From Pseudomonas kielensis (lineage in GTDB: Bacteria; Pseudomonadota; Gammaproteobacteria; Pseudomonadales; Pseudomonadaceae): a DNA stretch of 64,000 nt. Position numbers and translations under genes: made by a program. This document shows positions 34,296 through 42,104 of the stretch, piece after piece (within the stretch, counting starts at the first letter, position 1; the number at the start of each line of letters is the position of its first letter). Under the pieces are notes generated by a model. That model worked only from the letters and a program-made list of their open reading frames with translations. It ran no database searches and was not told the origin of the DNA. Where the stretch lies: assembly GCF_014236655.1 (NCBI RefSeq), contig NZ_JACMYG010000022.1:1-64000 (forward strand), in the 5' to 3' direction.

Positions 34296-35621
34296 TTACA
34301 GAATGGCGAGTGGGTACTCAACAATCACACGGACCTCATCCAGATCCGATTCAAAAGCGGTTGCGCGAGTATTCGCTTGCCGCAAGCGGAAAGACATATC
34401 TTTCAAGGAACCTGTCTGAACGACGTACTTCACCTCAATGTCGCGCTCCCAACGTTTCTGATCTGTCAACGGGTTCCCGTCTGCATCGCGCCTCATGTAT
34501 GTTGCGTTAGCGTTGGAATAGTCAGCGTCGGTGCCGCGACCATAACGTGTCATAAACGACAGGCCTGGTACGCCGTACGAGCTCATGTCGAGGTCGTAGC
34601 GAACCATCCACGAACGTTCTTTTGGCGAGTTAAAATCGCTGTATTGGATCGAGTTGTCGAGAAAGATAGAGTCCGACTGACGCAGATAGTCGAAGTCGTC
34701 ATTACCATTATTTCGCTGGTGAGAAAGTGCAAGTGAGTGCGCACCATACTTCACGCCAACTTTAGCGCTCCAAATATTGTTGTCGAATTCTCCCAGCAGT
34801 TTCTTTCCTTCATCAACGGCCTTGTAGTAATTCACGCCCCCGAATACAGAAAGCTGATCAGACAGTGAGTAATTCAATCCCGTGCCCGCATAGTATTGAT
34901 TCCAAGCGTCTTTGAGGCGACTGGAATAGAGACTAACGATGATATTTTTGTTAACGTTGTAGTCGCCGCCGAAATAGCCTACCCAAGGTGAATTAACAGG
35001 CCCTGCATAGAATGTCGCGAAGTTGTCGCGCATATTGCTGGAGACTGGTTGGCTCATGGCGTGCAGGCGACCACCTTGAACAGTCAGTCCTTCAATGCTG
35101 GTATTGGTCGCGGTTACACCGCGGAAACTTTCGGGTAGTAGTCTTGAGTCGCCAGAAGCCACGACGGGGTTCGCTGGAAAAACATCACCAACTTTCACTA
35201 CTGTGTCAAAAGCGCGAACCTTTGCTGCCCCACCGACTTTTGTGTACTCATCTCGAGCCTCACCATCGCCATTGACAGGCAGTACATCGAACGAACTACG
35301 ACCACCATTTCGACCGTCACCCGTATCAAGCTTCAACCCAATCATCGCGAAAGCATCGACGCCCACACCGACAGTGCCTTGAGTAAAACCGGATTCAAAT
35401 TTACTGATGATCGCGTGCGACCAAGTCTCTGAATAACCATTGCCTGTGGGGCTTGATTGCCCGTTACGATGGTCACGATTGAAGTAGAAATTTCGATTTA
35501 GCACGGAAAGACTACTATCTTCGATAAATCCCCCAGTCTTTTCCTCTGCGAATGCCATGGAAGGCCCAGAACTGACAACCAACGCTAAAGCGGCCATTGA
35601 GAATTTTGTATTGTTATCCAT
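34296..35621 (-). CDS. OprD-family outer-membrane porin
   Basis: This 441-residue substrate-specific porin starts with a signal peptide (MAALALVVSSGPSMAFA). The family opening FIEDSSLSVLNRNFYFNRDHR follows, and alternating beta-strands run through the rest, with PGLSFMTRYGRG and an ending in VRVIVEYPLAIL. OprD porins take up basic amino acids, small carboxylates or peptides, and in P. aeruginosa the loss of OprD gives carbapenem resistance. The substrate cannot be read from sequence. A CzcR-type box lies about 135 bp upstream at 35757-35772, so zinc- or copper-linked control is likely. Confidence 0.9.
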   Translation of the reverse strand: MDNNTKFSMAALALVVSSGPSMAFAEEKTGGFIEDSSLSVLNRNFYFNRDHRNGQSSPTGNGYSETWSHAIISKFESGFTQGTVGVGVDAFAMIGLKLDTGDGRNGGRSSFDVLPVNGDGEARDEYTKVGGAAKVRAFDTVVKVGDVFPANPVVASGDSRLLPESFRGVTATNTSIEGLTVQGGRLHAMSQPVSSNMRDNFATFYAGPVNSPWVGYFGGDYNVNKNIIVSLYSSRLKDAWNQYYAGTGLNYSLSDQLSVFGGVNYYKAVDEGKKLLGEFDNNIWSAKVGVKYGAHSLALSHQRNNGNDDFDYLRQSDSIFLDNSIQYSDFNSPKERSWMVRYDLDMSSYGVPGLSFMTRYGRGTDADYSNANATYMRRDADGNPLTDQKRWERDIEVKYVVQTGSLKDMSFRLRQANTRATAFESDLDEVRVIVEYPLAIL

Positions 35622-35741
35622 TAATCACTCCTTAGGTTTGGCAGAACTAGTAAGTTCTTCGGCTGGAATTATTGTTTACGGAAAGCGCGTTGCGCTTTCG
35701 TATCGTCGCCGACTTGTATCGTTGCAATTTGAAGATAACAG

Positions 35742-35772
35742 GGAGATGATTGAAGAATTACAATTCTGTAAT
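35742..35772 (-). promoter_or_regulatory. CzcR-type box upstream of the porin gene
   Basis: ATTACAATTCTGTAAT at 35757-35772 is a near palindrome with ATTACA/TGTAAT arms, preceded by GGAGATGATTGAAGA. It belongs to the same motif family as 23346-23361. Confidence 0.6.
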
Positions 35773-35896
35773 GTCTGTATTTTTTTTCAAAAAAATATTT
35801 CTGCGGCACATACCCACCGATGAGTGGCTCCTATTTACAACGAATCTTCGCATGTGTCTCCTGACGGGCGGCATGATTTAAACTTGAAGCGCATGC

Positions 35897-36121
35897 GTAG
35901 GGTCCGACTGGTTTTTAAGTGCGAATCCGGCGGTGACGATTGCTCGCGTGTTCACCAATACATTCTCGGGGATACGGATGTCAGACGTAGCGCTGTTCAT
36001 CATCGCGCAGTTTTTCGGTGGGTTAACGGCGCTGTTCCTGGCGAAGGTTCTCGGTGCTAAAGACGTTGTCGTGGATATCCCGCAGCCTAGTCCCCATGAG
36101 CAAAAGCTCACAATTCACTGA
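35897..36121 (+). pseudogene. C-terminal fragment of a MIP/aquaporin-family channel (AqpS-like)
   Basis: The frame GPTGFLSANPAVTIARVFTN, then TFSGIRMSDVALFIIAQFFG and GLTALFLAKVLGA, has the second NPA box (NPAVTIAR) and last helix of a MIP channel of the type found in arsenic operons. About two thirds of the protein upstream is missing and a stop codon precedes the fragment. The next gene is also arsenic-type and broken, so this looks like the tail of a decayed ars cluster. Confidence 0.7.
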
Positions 36122-36262
36122 ACGGTGCTCTCTACGGTTCGTGGATGCGGTAAGCCCGCTCAAGGCGTAGTTCACGTTCCTATCGCGACATCCTGAAGGG
36201 CTAGGCCTTAAGGTGGTTCAGCCTTTCAAACGCGATTTTTTAAAGGGGCAGTAAGGAAAGAC

Positions 36263-36822
36263 ATGAATTACAAAGTGAGGGTTGCTACACCATCTGATGC
36301 CCCTGCCATCCAGATTATCTATGCTCCAATGGTTTGAACTCAGTCATCTCGTTCGAGCTGATACCACCGACTGTTGATGAGATGGCATCAAGAATAACCG
36401 CAACACTACCGCCGCATCCCTATCTGGTAGCCGAGGTGGAGGGCAACGTCGTTGGATACGCTTACGCAAGCGAGCATCGAGCGAGAGAAGCCTATCGATG
36501 GTCGGCGGATGTCACCGTGTATGTTGATCCGGCTGTGCACCGAAAAGGGGTTGGTCGTGCGCTTTATCAGCAGCTTCTACCAGTTCTAGAGAAACAGGGG
36601 ATTCATGCAGCCTATGCCGGCATTGCCTTACCCAACGCAGGAAGTATAGGTATCCATGAAGCACTCGGGTTCACCCACATCGGCACCTACCCAGAGGTTG
36701 GGTTCAAGCACGGCCAATGGCATAGCGTGGATTATTGGCGTAAACCGATTTGTGCTGTGACGCCGCCAATAGAAATCATCCCGTTCAGTGAGATAAAGGG
36801 AGAGTTGAGAAACCAGGTGTGA
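36263..36822 (+). pseudogene. arsN: Frameshifted ArsN/phosphinothricin-type GNAT acetyltransferase
   Basis: The gene opens at 36263 (AAGGAAAG 4 bp before the ATG) as MNYKVRVATPSDAPAIQIIY APMV and hits TGA at 36335. The family sequence continues one frame over from 36334 (LNSVISFELIPPTVDEM to the end). One missing base near 36333 explains the break. The rest shows the acetyl-CoA loop VHRKGVGRALYQQLLP and ALGFTHIGTYPEVGFKHGQW of the phosphinothricin/ArsN1 acetyltransferases, which detoxify arsinothricin or phosphinothricin. A TTG at 36334 could start a protein of 162 residues lacking the first strand and helix. Confidence 0.75.
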
Positions 36823-36929
36823 GGCGACCTGGCTACTATTCGTCGCCATCGGTACCAGGCTGTTCGCTGAGAGCTATGCTTATGGATGATTCACGTTCGA
36901 GTCAGTTTACCGACCGGCTGGAGGGATGA

Positions 36930-37322
36930 ATGAATTTGGCGGCGTTTACCTCGCTGCTTTCCGCAGGCGAAAACATAAACGGGTGCCCACTCCCCGATTT
37001 AGATGCAGTGACATTCGCAGGTCTGCATTTTCCTTCCCGTGCATATTGCCTTGTTGCTGATTGGGTAATCTTGGATCTCGAAGTTACAACACGTCAACGA
37101 ATAGCCATCACCGATAGAGGGCTTATCCCTGCCTTGGTTTACGCATTGACGGTTATCCAAGATAGAAAAGGTCGTTTTGCGCCTGGTGATTGGGTCAGAT
37201 CAACGTTGGGGGTTTCCTTCACTCACAACTGCTTGTTTGAGACGAAAAATACGGTTTATGTGCTTATGGGAGCCGGCCGTAGGTTGCGCACAGATTTAGA
37301 CATCGCACTGAGCTTGTGCTGA
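36930..37322 (+). CDS. Hypothetical protein of 130 residues
   Basis: The protein begins MNLAAFTSLLSAGENINGCP and contains a compact globular pattern (AYCLVADWVILDLEVTTRQR, GDWVRSTLGVSFTHNCLFET, NTVYVLMGAGRRLRTDLD). GGAGGG lies 6 bp before the ATG, supporting a real gene. It resembles short Pseudomonas proteins of unknown function, but I cannot name the family with confidence. It shows no signal peptide or membrane segment. It sits near the right edge of the island. Confidence 0.6.
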   Translation: MNLAAFTSLLSAGENINGCPLPDLDAVTFAGLHFPSRAYCLVADWVILDLEVTTRQRIAITDRGLIPALVYALTVIQDRKGRFAPGDWVRSTLGVSFTHNCLFETKNTVYVLMGAGRRLRTDLDIALSLC

Positions 37323-37777
37323 AGACCGCAGATTATGCTGCTCCCCTCCTGACCGCTTACTTCAGTTGTTGGTGTCACACTATGTTGGGAGCAGCCCGGC
37401 CCTGTATTTGAAGCGCAGCCCATCTGTGTCAATCTATGTTGCTGTTGTCTTTATCGCGAATCATCCTACAGACCCCGATTTACGCGATGGGTTGTGTCAA
37501 ACTATGTTGTTGGTACCCATGTCTGCATTAAATAAAGGTTGTCACGGTTGCTTCCCTACGTCGGGGTTGCAACCGATTCTGGAACAGTTTCCCCTGCTGC
37601 CTGCAGTTGAAACCCATGCAATTGCTTCGAGCTTGAACATCCCACCACCGGTTTACCCTGGTACTTGCGTACCGCGCGGGTTTTCCAGTCCGCACAAGAG
37701 AGAGGTGCAGCGCAATCAATGCGGGACGGCGCCCTTCAAGCGCTGCGGCAAAAACACGTTGCGGCTGTTTATCCAGG
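37323..37777. other. Island edge without a recognisable gene, holding three short repeats
   Basis: No coding frame with a known product is seen. It contains the three TGTCA-type repeats described separately and otherwise transitional base composition. Immediately to its right the GC-rich core-like sequence begins. Confidence 0.5.
37373..37509 (+). repeat. Three direct copies of TGTCAnnCTATGTTG, possible insertion-sequence end
   Basis: Copies lie at 37373-37387 (TGTCACACTATGTTG), 37427-37441 (TGTCAATCTATGTTG) and 37495-37509 (TGTCAAACTATGTTG), 54 and 68 bp apart. Repeated transposase-binding sites of this style occur at the ends of IS21-family elements. No istA or istB gene is present, so this would be a remnant. 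Confidence 0.55.
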
Positions 37778-38992
37778 TCACTTGAATGCCACTTGGAGTG
37801 CCGCCATTTTTCGGGCCCTGGCCATGGACTTCTCCTGTATCAGGGTCAGTACAACGGTCAGGCACATGAAGGCGGCGCTGGCCCAGAAAATTGCGTTGGG
37901 CTGACCTTGGTCGAGCAGCCAGCCGAACCCGACGGGCCCGATGGCGCCACCGATGTTGAAACCGGTAGAGACGATGCCGAAGGTTTTGCCTTCGGCACCC
38001 TTCGGGGCCGCCGCCCGTACCAGCATGTCGCGGGACGGTGCGATCACCCCAGTCAGGAAGCCCGCAGCCCCCAGCACGACCAGCAGCGCCGGCTCGCTCA
38101 AGCGTGCCGTGGCGACCAGCAGCATCAGCACGGTGGCCAAGGCAAACGCGCTAGCTGCGACTACGCCATGGCGGCGCGTCCGGTCGGCCAAGGCTCCCCC
38201 GGCCAGCACGCCGAAAGCGCTGGCAAAGAGGAAGGCGGTCAACGCCGAGTTGGCCCAGGTCAAGGCCACGCCCTGGCCTTGCATCAGGGCGGCGACCGAG
38301 AACTTCTCAATCGCGCTGGTGCTCAGGTTCAGCAGCACGAACAACAGGGTCAGGCTGAGCACCATAGGCGAGAGCAGTGACAGGCGACTGGCGCCGATGG
38401 GTGTCGGGTCGGCGGCGGGATACACGCGACTGACTCGGGTCAGTGCGAAACCAGGGGTCAACAACAGCGCCAGCACGAAAAAGCCCACCAGTGCCGCCGC
38501 CCCGAAGGCCATGGGCAGGTTGCTCGCCACCGCGATACCCAGCAAAAAACCCGGGGCCACGGCCGCGCCAAGGAACCCGGCAAAGGTATGCACGGAGAAC
38601 GCCTTACCGATGTGGGCGGGGTCAATGTGGCGCGACAACAGGGCGTAGTCGGCCGGGTGATAAATGGCGTTGGCGACACCGGCCAGCACCATGGCGATCA
38701 ACAAACAGGTGTAGCCGGGCAAGAGTGCAATCAGCAGGAAACTGCTGCTGCCCAGTGCCAGCGCGACCAACAGCAAGCGCCTGGCACCGTAGCGGTCCAC
38801 GGCAAACCCCATGGGTGCCTGTACCAACGCCGTGACGATATTGAACAGGCTCAACGCCAGGCCCAGCTCCACATATTCCACGTTGAAAAAAGCCGGAAGC
38901 AGGGGGAATAGCGCCGCCAGCACCATGATGTGCAAATGACTGACAAAGTGTGCGGCGGCGACCTGAGGCAGCAACCCGATACGAATCGTCAT
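37778..38992 (-). CDS. MFS transporter (Fsr-like drug/metabolite exporter)
   Basis: This 404-residue protein has 12 predicted transmembrane helices. The MFS loop motif between helices 2 and 3 is GFAVDRYGARRLLL, and the second-half equivalent is GGALADRTRRHG. The opening QVAAAHFVSHLHIMVLAALFPLLPAFF resembles the fosmidomycin-resistance (Fsr) subgroup. The exported compound is unknown. Its upstream region carries the 13-bp element AAAGTGGTCTGGT shared with the BenE-like gene, so it may be part of the MocR regulon around 40 kb. GC-rich codon use marks the return to core-like sequence. Confidence 0.82.
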   Translation of the reverse strand: MTIRIGLLPQVAAAHFVSHLHIMVLAALFPLLPAFFNVEYVELGLALSLFNIVTALVQAPMGFAVDRYGARRLLLVALALGSSSFLLIALLPGYTCLLIAMVLAGVANAIYHPADYALLSRHIDPAHIGKAFSVHTFAGFLGAAVAPGFLLGIAVASNLPMAFGAAALVGFFVLALLLTPGFALTRVSRVYPAADPTPIGASRLSLLSPMVLSLTLLFVLLNLSTSAIEKFSVAALMQGQGVALTWANSALTAFLFASAFGVLAGGALADRTRRHGVVAASAFALATVLMLLVATARLSEPALLVVLGAAGFLTGVIAPSRDMLVRAAAPKGAEGKTFGIVSTGFNIGGAIGPVGFGWLLDQGQPNAIFWASAAFMCLTVVLTLIQEKSMARARKMAALQVAFK

Positions 38993-39080
38993 GGCGAAAC
39001 CTGTGTAGTGAGCATGGCAAATTCGGCGCAGAGCTTAATGAGGCGATGGTCTTGCGCGATAGTCCATTACCGATGAGGCC

Positions 39081-39093
39081 ACCAGACCACTTT
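39081..39093 (-). promoter_or_regulatory. Candidate MocR operator before the MFS gene
   Basis: In the direction of the MFS gene this reads AAAGTGGTCTGGT, identical to 41993-42005 before the BenE-like gene. Confidence 0.5.
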
Positions 39094-39265
39094 AAATGGC
39101 GGCGATTTCACCATTCCTGCCCCTGCGTAGACGGGTGGCAGGGTGTCGAGTGCGGTGGTCTGCAACATCAACCCGTCATCACGGTTGAATACTCCAAGCT
39201 GTCCCCCCGCGTGCGCGGATGGCCTTTCAGGCCCAGCAGCTGCTGATGAACTATGCGCTGGGCTA

Positions 39266-40762
39266 TTAGATTTTCAGGGCGTTGGCCAGACGTAACATGG
39301 CGGCTTCTATTTCATACGCGGTCAGGGAGGAGTAGCCCAGCAGCCAGCCCTGTTGCTTCGGCTCGCCCGCGTACAAGCCGCTGAGGCCGGACAGTTGCAC
39401 GCCGGCAGCGGCGGCCTGGCGGATGGTTTTTTCCTCGGACCATCCGGCTTTCAACAAGCAGGGGATTTGCAACCCACCCGGCGGCAGTTCGGCGGTGACC
39501 ACCGTGCTCAAGTACTTGCCGATGGCGTCGTGCATGATTGACCGACGTCCGGCATACAGCTTGCGCATGGCCCGGACATGCGCGTTGTAATGGCCGTCTT
39601 CCATAAAGCGCGCCAGCGTCAGTTGCAGCGTTTGCGGAGTGTGGCCGTCCATCATGCTGCGCGCATAGGCAAAGGGCTTTACCAGTTCGCAGGGCAGCAC
39701 CATGTACCCCATGCGCAGTCCGGGGTAGAGGGTCTTGCTGAACGTGCCGATGTAGAGCGTGCGCTGATACTTATCCAGGCCTTGCACGCACGCCGTGGGC
39801 TGCCCGTCGTAATGGAACTCGCTGTCGTAGTCATCCTCGATGATCCACTTGCCTTTTTGCGCCGCCCAATTGATCAACTCAAGACGCCGCTCCAGCGGCA
39901 AAGTCGCGCCGGTGGGGTATTGGTGAGAGGGCGTGACATACACGCAATTGGCGCCGCTGCGGTCGGCGTACAACAGGTCGGTGCGGATGCCATGTTCATC
40001 GACATCAATGGGCATCACCTTGGTTTCGGCGATTTGGAAGGCCTTGCGGGCGCCGTAGTAGCCGGGGTTTTCCATCAGAATCGGCTTGCCGGCGTCCACC
40101 AGCAATTGCGCGCACAGATACAACGCCTGACGCGTACTGCTCAATACCAGTACCTGGTCGGGGGAGCATTTGGCGCCGCGTTCGAGGTTCAGGTAGGTGG
40201 CAATCGCTTTGCGCAGGGGCTCAGCCCCTTGTGGATCTCCATGCAGCAGCACGCTCGCGCGATAGTCCTTCATGACCTGGCGCTGCAAACGCTCCCAGAC
40301 ATCCGTCGGGAAGCTGCGGGTTTCCGGCAGGCCGGTGGCGAATGCCTTGATGACTTGCTGATCGCGCACGCCGCCGGCGTCAAAGATCATCCGCCCGCGT
40401 TGGCTGAGTTCGGCGCCCGGGGCGGCGACGCTGCTCCTGATTTCCTGAGCCCTGAGGCGTCGGCGGCCAGCACCGCGCAATTCGACCCCCACCGCGTCGC
40501 AGACGTAACTGCCGGCGCCTTCGCGGCGCACGATAAACCCGTCCCGATGCAACTGCACATAAGCGTTCTCAACGGTGTCGCGGGCGCACCCCAGTGACTT
40601 GGACAGCACCCGCGTGGCGGGCAGTTTCAAGCCGGGGCCGAGGGCGCCGTCGAGAATCAGCGCACGTAATGCACGCTGGATTCGCTGATGCAGATCCAGC
40701 AGCTGAAATTCAGCGTCGTTGAGGCGCATCTTCAGGGTTTCCAGCTCGAAGGCCGTTGCCAT
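39266..40762 (-). CDS. MocR/PdxR-type transcriptional regulator (GntR head, aminotransferase body)
   Basis: This 498-residue regulator has an N-terminal GntR winged helix (RIQRALRALILDGALGPGLKLPATRVLSKSLGCARDTVENAYVQLHRDGFI) and a class I aminotransferase-like domain that binds PLP (IGTFSKTLYPGLRMGY carries the PLP Lys; VYVTPSHQYPTG). Regulators of this class sense PLP or an amino-acid adduct. It is divergent from a serC-like gene, and the shared element GTGGTCTG is present next to its start codon. PLP-related target genes follow, consistent with a pathway-specific role. The ligand is unknown. Confidence 0.9.
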   Translation of the reverse strand: MATAFELETLKMRLNDAEFQLLDLHQRIQRALRALILDGALGPGLKLPATRVLSKSLGCARDTVENAYVQLHRDGFIVRREGAGSYVCDAVGVELRGAGRRRLRAQEIRSSVAAPGAELSQRGRMIFDAGGVRDQQVIKAFATGLPETRSFPTDVWERLQRQVMKDYRASVLLHGDPQGAEPLRKAIATYLNLERGAKCSPDQVLVLSSTRQALYLCAQLLVDAGKPILMENPGYYGARKAFQIAETKVMPIDVDEHGIRTDLLYADRSGANCVYVTPSHQYPTGATLPLERRLELINWAAQKGKWIIEDDYDSEFHYDGQPTACVQGLDKYQRTLYIGTFSKTLYPGLRMGYMVLPCELVKPFAYARSMMDGHTPQTLQLTLARFMEDGHYNAHVRAMRKLYAGRRSIMHDAIGKYLSTVVTAELPPGGLQIPCLLKAGWSEEKTIRQAAAAGVQLSGLSGLYAGEPKQQGWLLGYSSLTAYEIEAAMLRLANALKI

Positions 40763-40770
40763 GTGGTCTG
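40763..40770 (+). promoter_or_regulatory. GTGGTCTG copy between mocR and serC
   Basis: This 8-bp core is the same as in the two 13-bp elements at 39081-39093 and 41993-42005. It sits directly at the mocR start codon, where binding would allow autoregulation. Confidence 0.4.
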
Positions 40771-40898
40771 CTCTCTTTCCATGAATTGGCAGGTAAAGGC
40801 AGGCCAGTTTATCCGTAGACTCTGGCCCTCGCCACCCTACGGCTTTACCTCGGTGATGACGCGCAGGGCGAGCATTCTTGAACAGGAGTTACTCAACC

Positions 40899-41981
40899 AT
40901 GGCTCGGTCACACAACTTCAGCGCAGGCCCCACCGCGGTGCCGTTGGACGTCCTCACTCAGGCGCACGAGGAGTTTTTCGATTTTGCCGGCAGCGGCATG
41001 TCCGTGATGGAAATCAGCCATCGTTCGCAGGTGTTCATGGCGGTGGCCAGTGAAGCCGAACGGGACCTGCGCGATATCCTCGGGGTGCCGCCTGCCTACA
41101 AAGTGCTGTTCCTGCAAGGGGGCGCCTCGTTGCAGTTCGCTCAAGTGCCGATGAACCTGATAGGCGATAAAGGTACGGCGGATTACCTGCACACCGGCCT
41201 CTGGTCGGGCAAGGCGATCGAGGCTGCCCGGCGCTACTGCGATGTGCGCGTGGTTGCCAGCGCCCACGCGTCCGGTTTCGACCATGTCCCCCATGCCTCG
41301 CACTGGCGCCTTAACGCCGACGCCGCCTACCTGCATTACACCGAGAATGAGACGGTGCACGGCGTGCAGTTCATCGACACGCCCGCGAGTGACGCGCCGC
41401 TGGTGTGCGATGCCTGTTCAAGCCTGCTGTCCAAGCCGATCGACATCGCCAGGCATGGGCTGGTGTATGCCGCCGCACAGAAAAACATGGGCGTGGCCGG
41501 GTTGACGGTGGTCATCGTGGACCCGGCGTTGCTGGAACGTTCCCATGCCTTTACCCCGGACATTCTCAACTACGCGCGCATCAGCGAAGCGCAGTCGATG
41601 CTCAATACCCCTGCGACCTTCCCCTGGTACCTCACAGGCCTGACGCTCAAGTGGATCAAGCACAGTGGCGGCCTGCAGGCCCTGCATCAGCGCAACCAGG
41701 CCAAGGCGCGAATGCTTTACCGCGCCATCGATGGGAGTGACGGGTTTTATCGCAACTCAGTGCAGGCACCGTATCGCTCCATCAATAACGTGCCCTTCCG
41801 GCTGGCCGAGGTGGCGCTGGAGAAGACCTTTTTGCGGCGCGCGGAGCAGGCCGGCCTCAACGGCCTCAAAGGTCACGCCAGCGTCGGCGGCCTGCGCGCC
41901 AGCCTCTACAACGCCGTTTCAGTGCCGGCGGTCGAGGCTCTGTGCGATTTCATGAACGCCTTTGCGCGTGAGCATGGCTGA
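40899..41981 (+). CDS. serC: SerC-type phosphoserine/phosphohydroxythreonine aminotransferase
   Basis: This 360-residue class V aminotransferase begins ARSHNFSAGPTAVPLDVLTQA, the serC start pattern. PLP is held through Lys in YAAAQKNMGVAGLTVVIV, with FLQGGASLQFAQVPMNL and the C-terminal LKGHASVGGLRASLYNAV. It converts 3-phosphohydroxypyruvate to phosphoserine and also makes 4-phosphohydroxythreonine for PLP synthesis. The ATG at 40899 has AGGAG upstream. It is probably a second copy beside the housekeeping serC, because it is embedded in an accessory-looking cluster under a MocR regulator. Confidence 0.9.
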   Translation: MARSHNFSAGPTAVPLDVLTQAHEEFFDFAGSGMSVMEISHRSQVFMAVASEAERDLRDILGVPPAYKVLFLQGGASLQFAQVPMNLIGDKGTADYLHTGLWSGKAIEAARRYCDVRVVASAHASGFDHVPHASHWRLNADAAYLHYTENETVHGVQFIDTPASDAPLVCDACSSLLSKPIDIARHGLVYAAAQKNMGVAGLTVVIVDPALLERSHAFTPDILNYARISEAQSMLNTPATFPWYLTGLTLKWIKHSGGLQALHQRNQAKARMLYRAIDGSDGFYRNSVQAPYRSINNVPFRLAEVALEKTFLRRAEQAGLNGLKGHASVGGLRASLYNAVSVPAVEALCDFMNAFAREHG

Positions 41982-41992
41982 GCCGACCACAG

Positions 41993-42005
41993 AAAGTGGT
42001 CTGGT
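41993..42005 (+). promoter_or_regulatory. Candidate MocR operator before the BenE-like gene
   Basis: AAAGTGGTCTGGT is flanked by GACCAC at 41985-41990, so a GACCAC/GTGGTC inverted pair is also present. Confidence 0.5.
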
Positions 42006-42104
42006 CTGCTGCGTTAAAGCGTAGGGGTAAAACCTGCCAGTCAACCGCTATAAATGAGCGCTTACCAGTGGCCGGATGCATCGTCCAGCAAGGAGCCAAG
42101 ACCT

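Noticed and set aside
37366..37785. Plus-strand frame of 139 codons at the island edge
   Set aside because: It spans the repeats, has no ribosome site or recognisable pattern and an unusual composition, so it looks like a chance frame.
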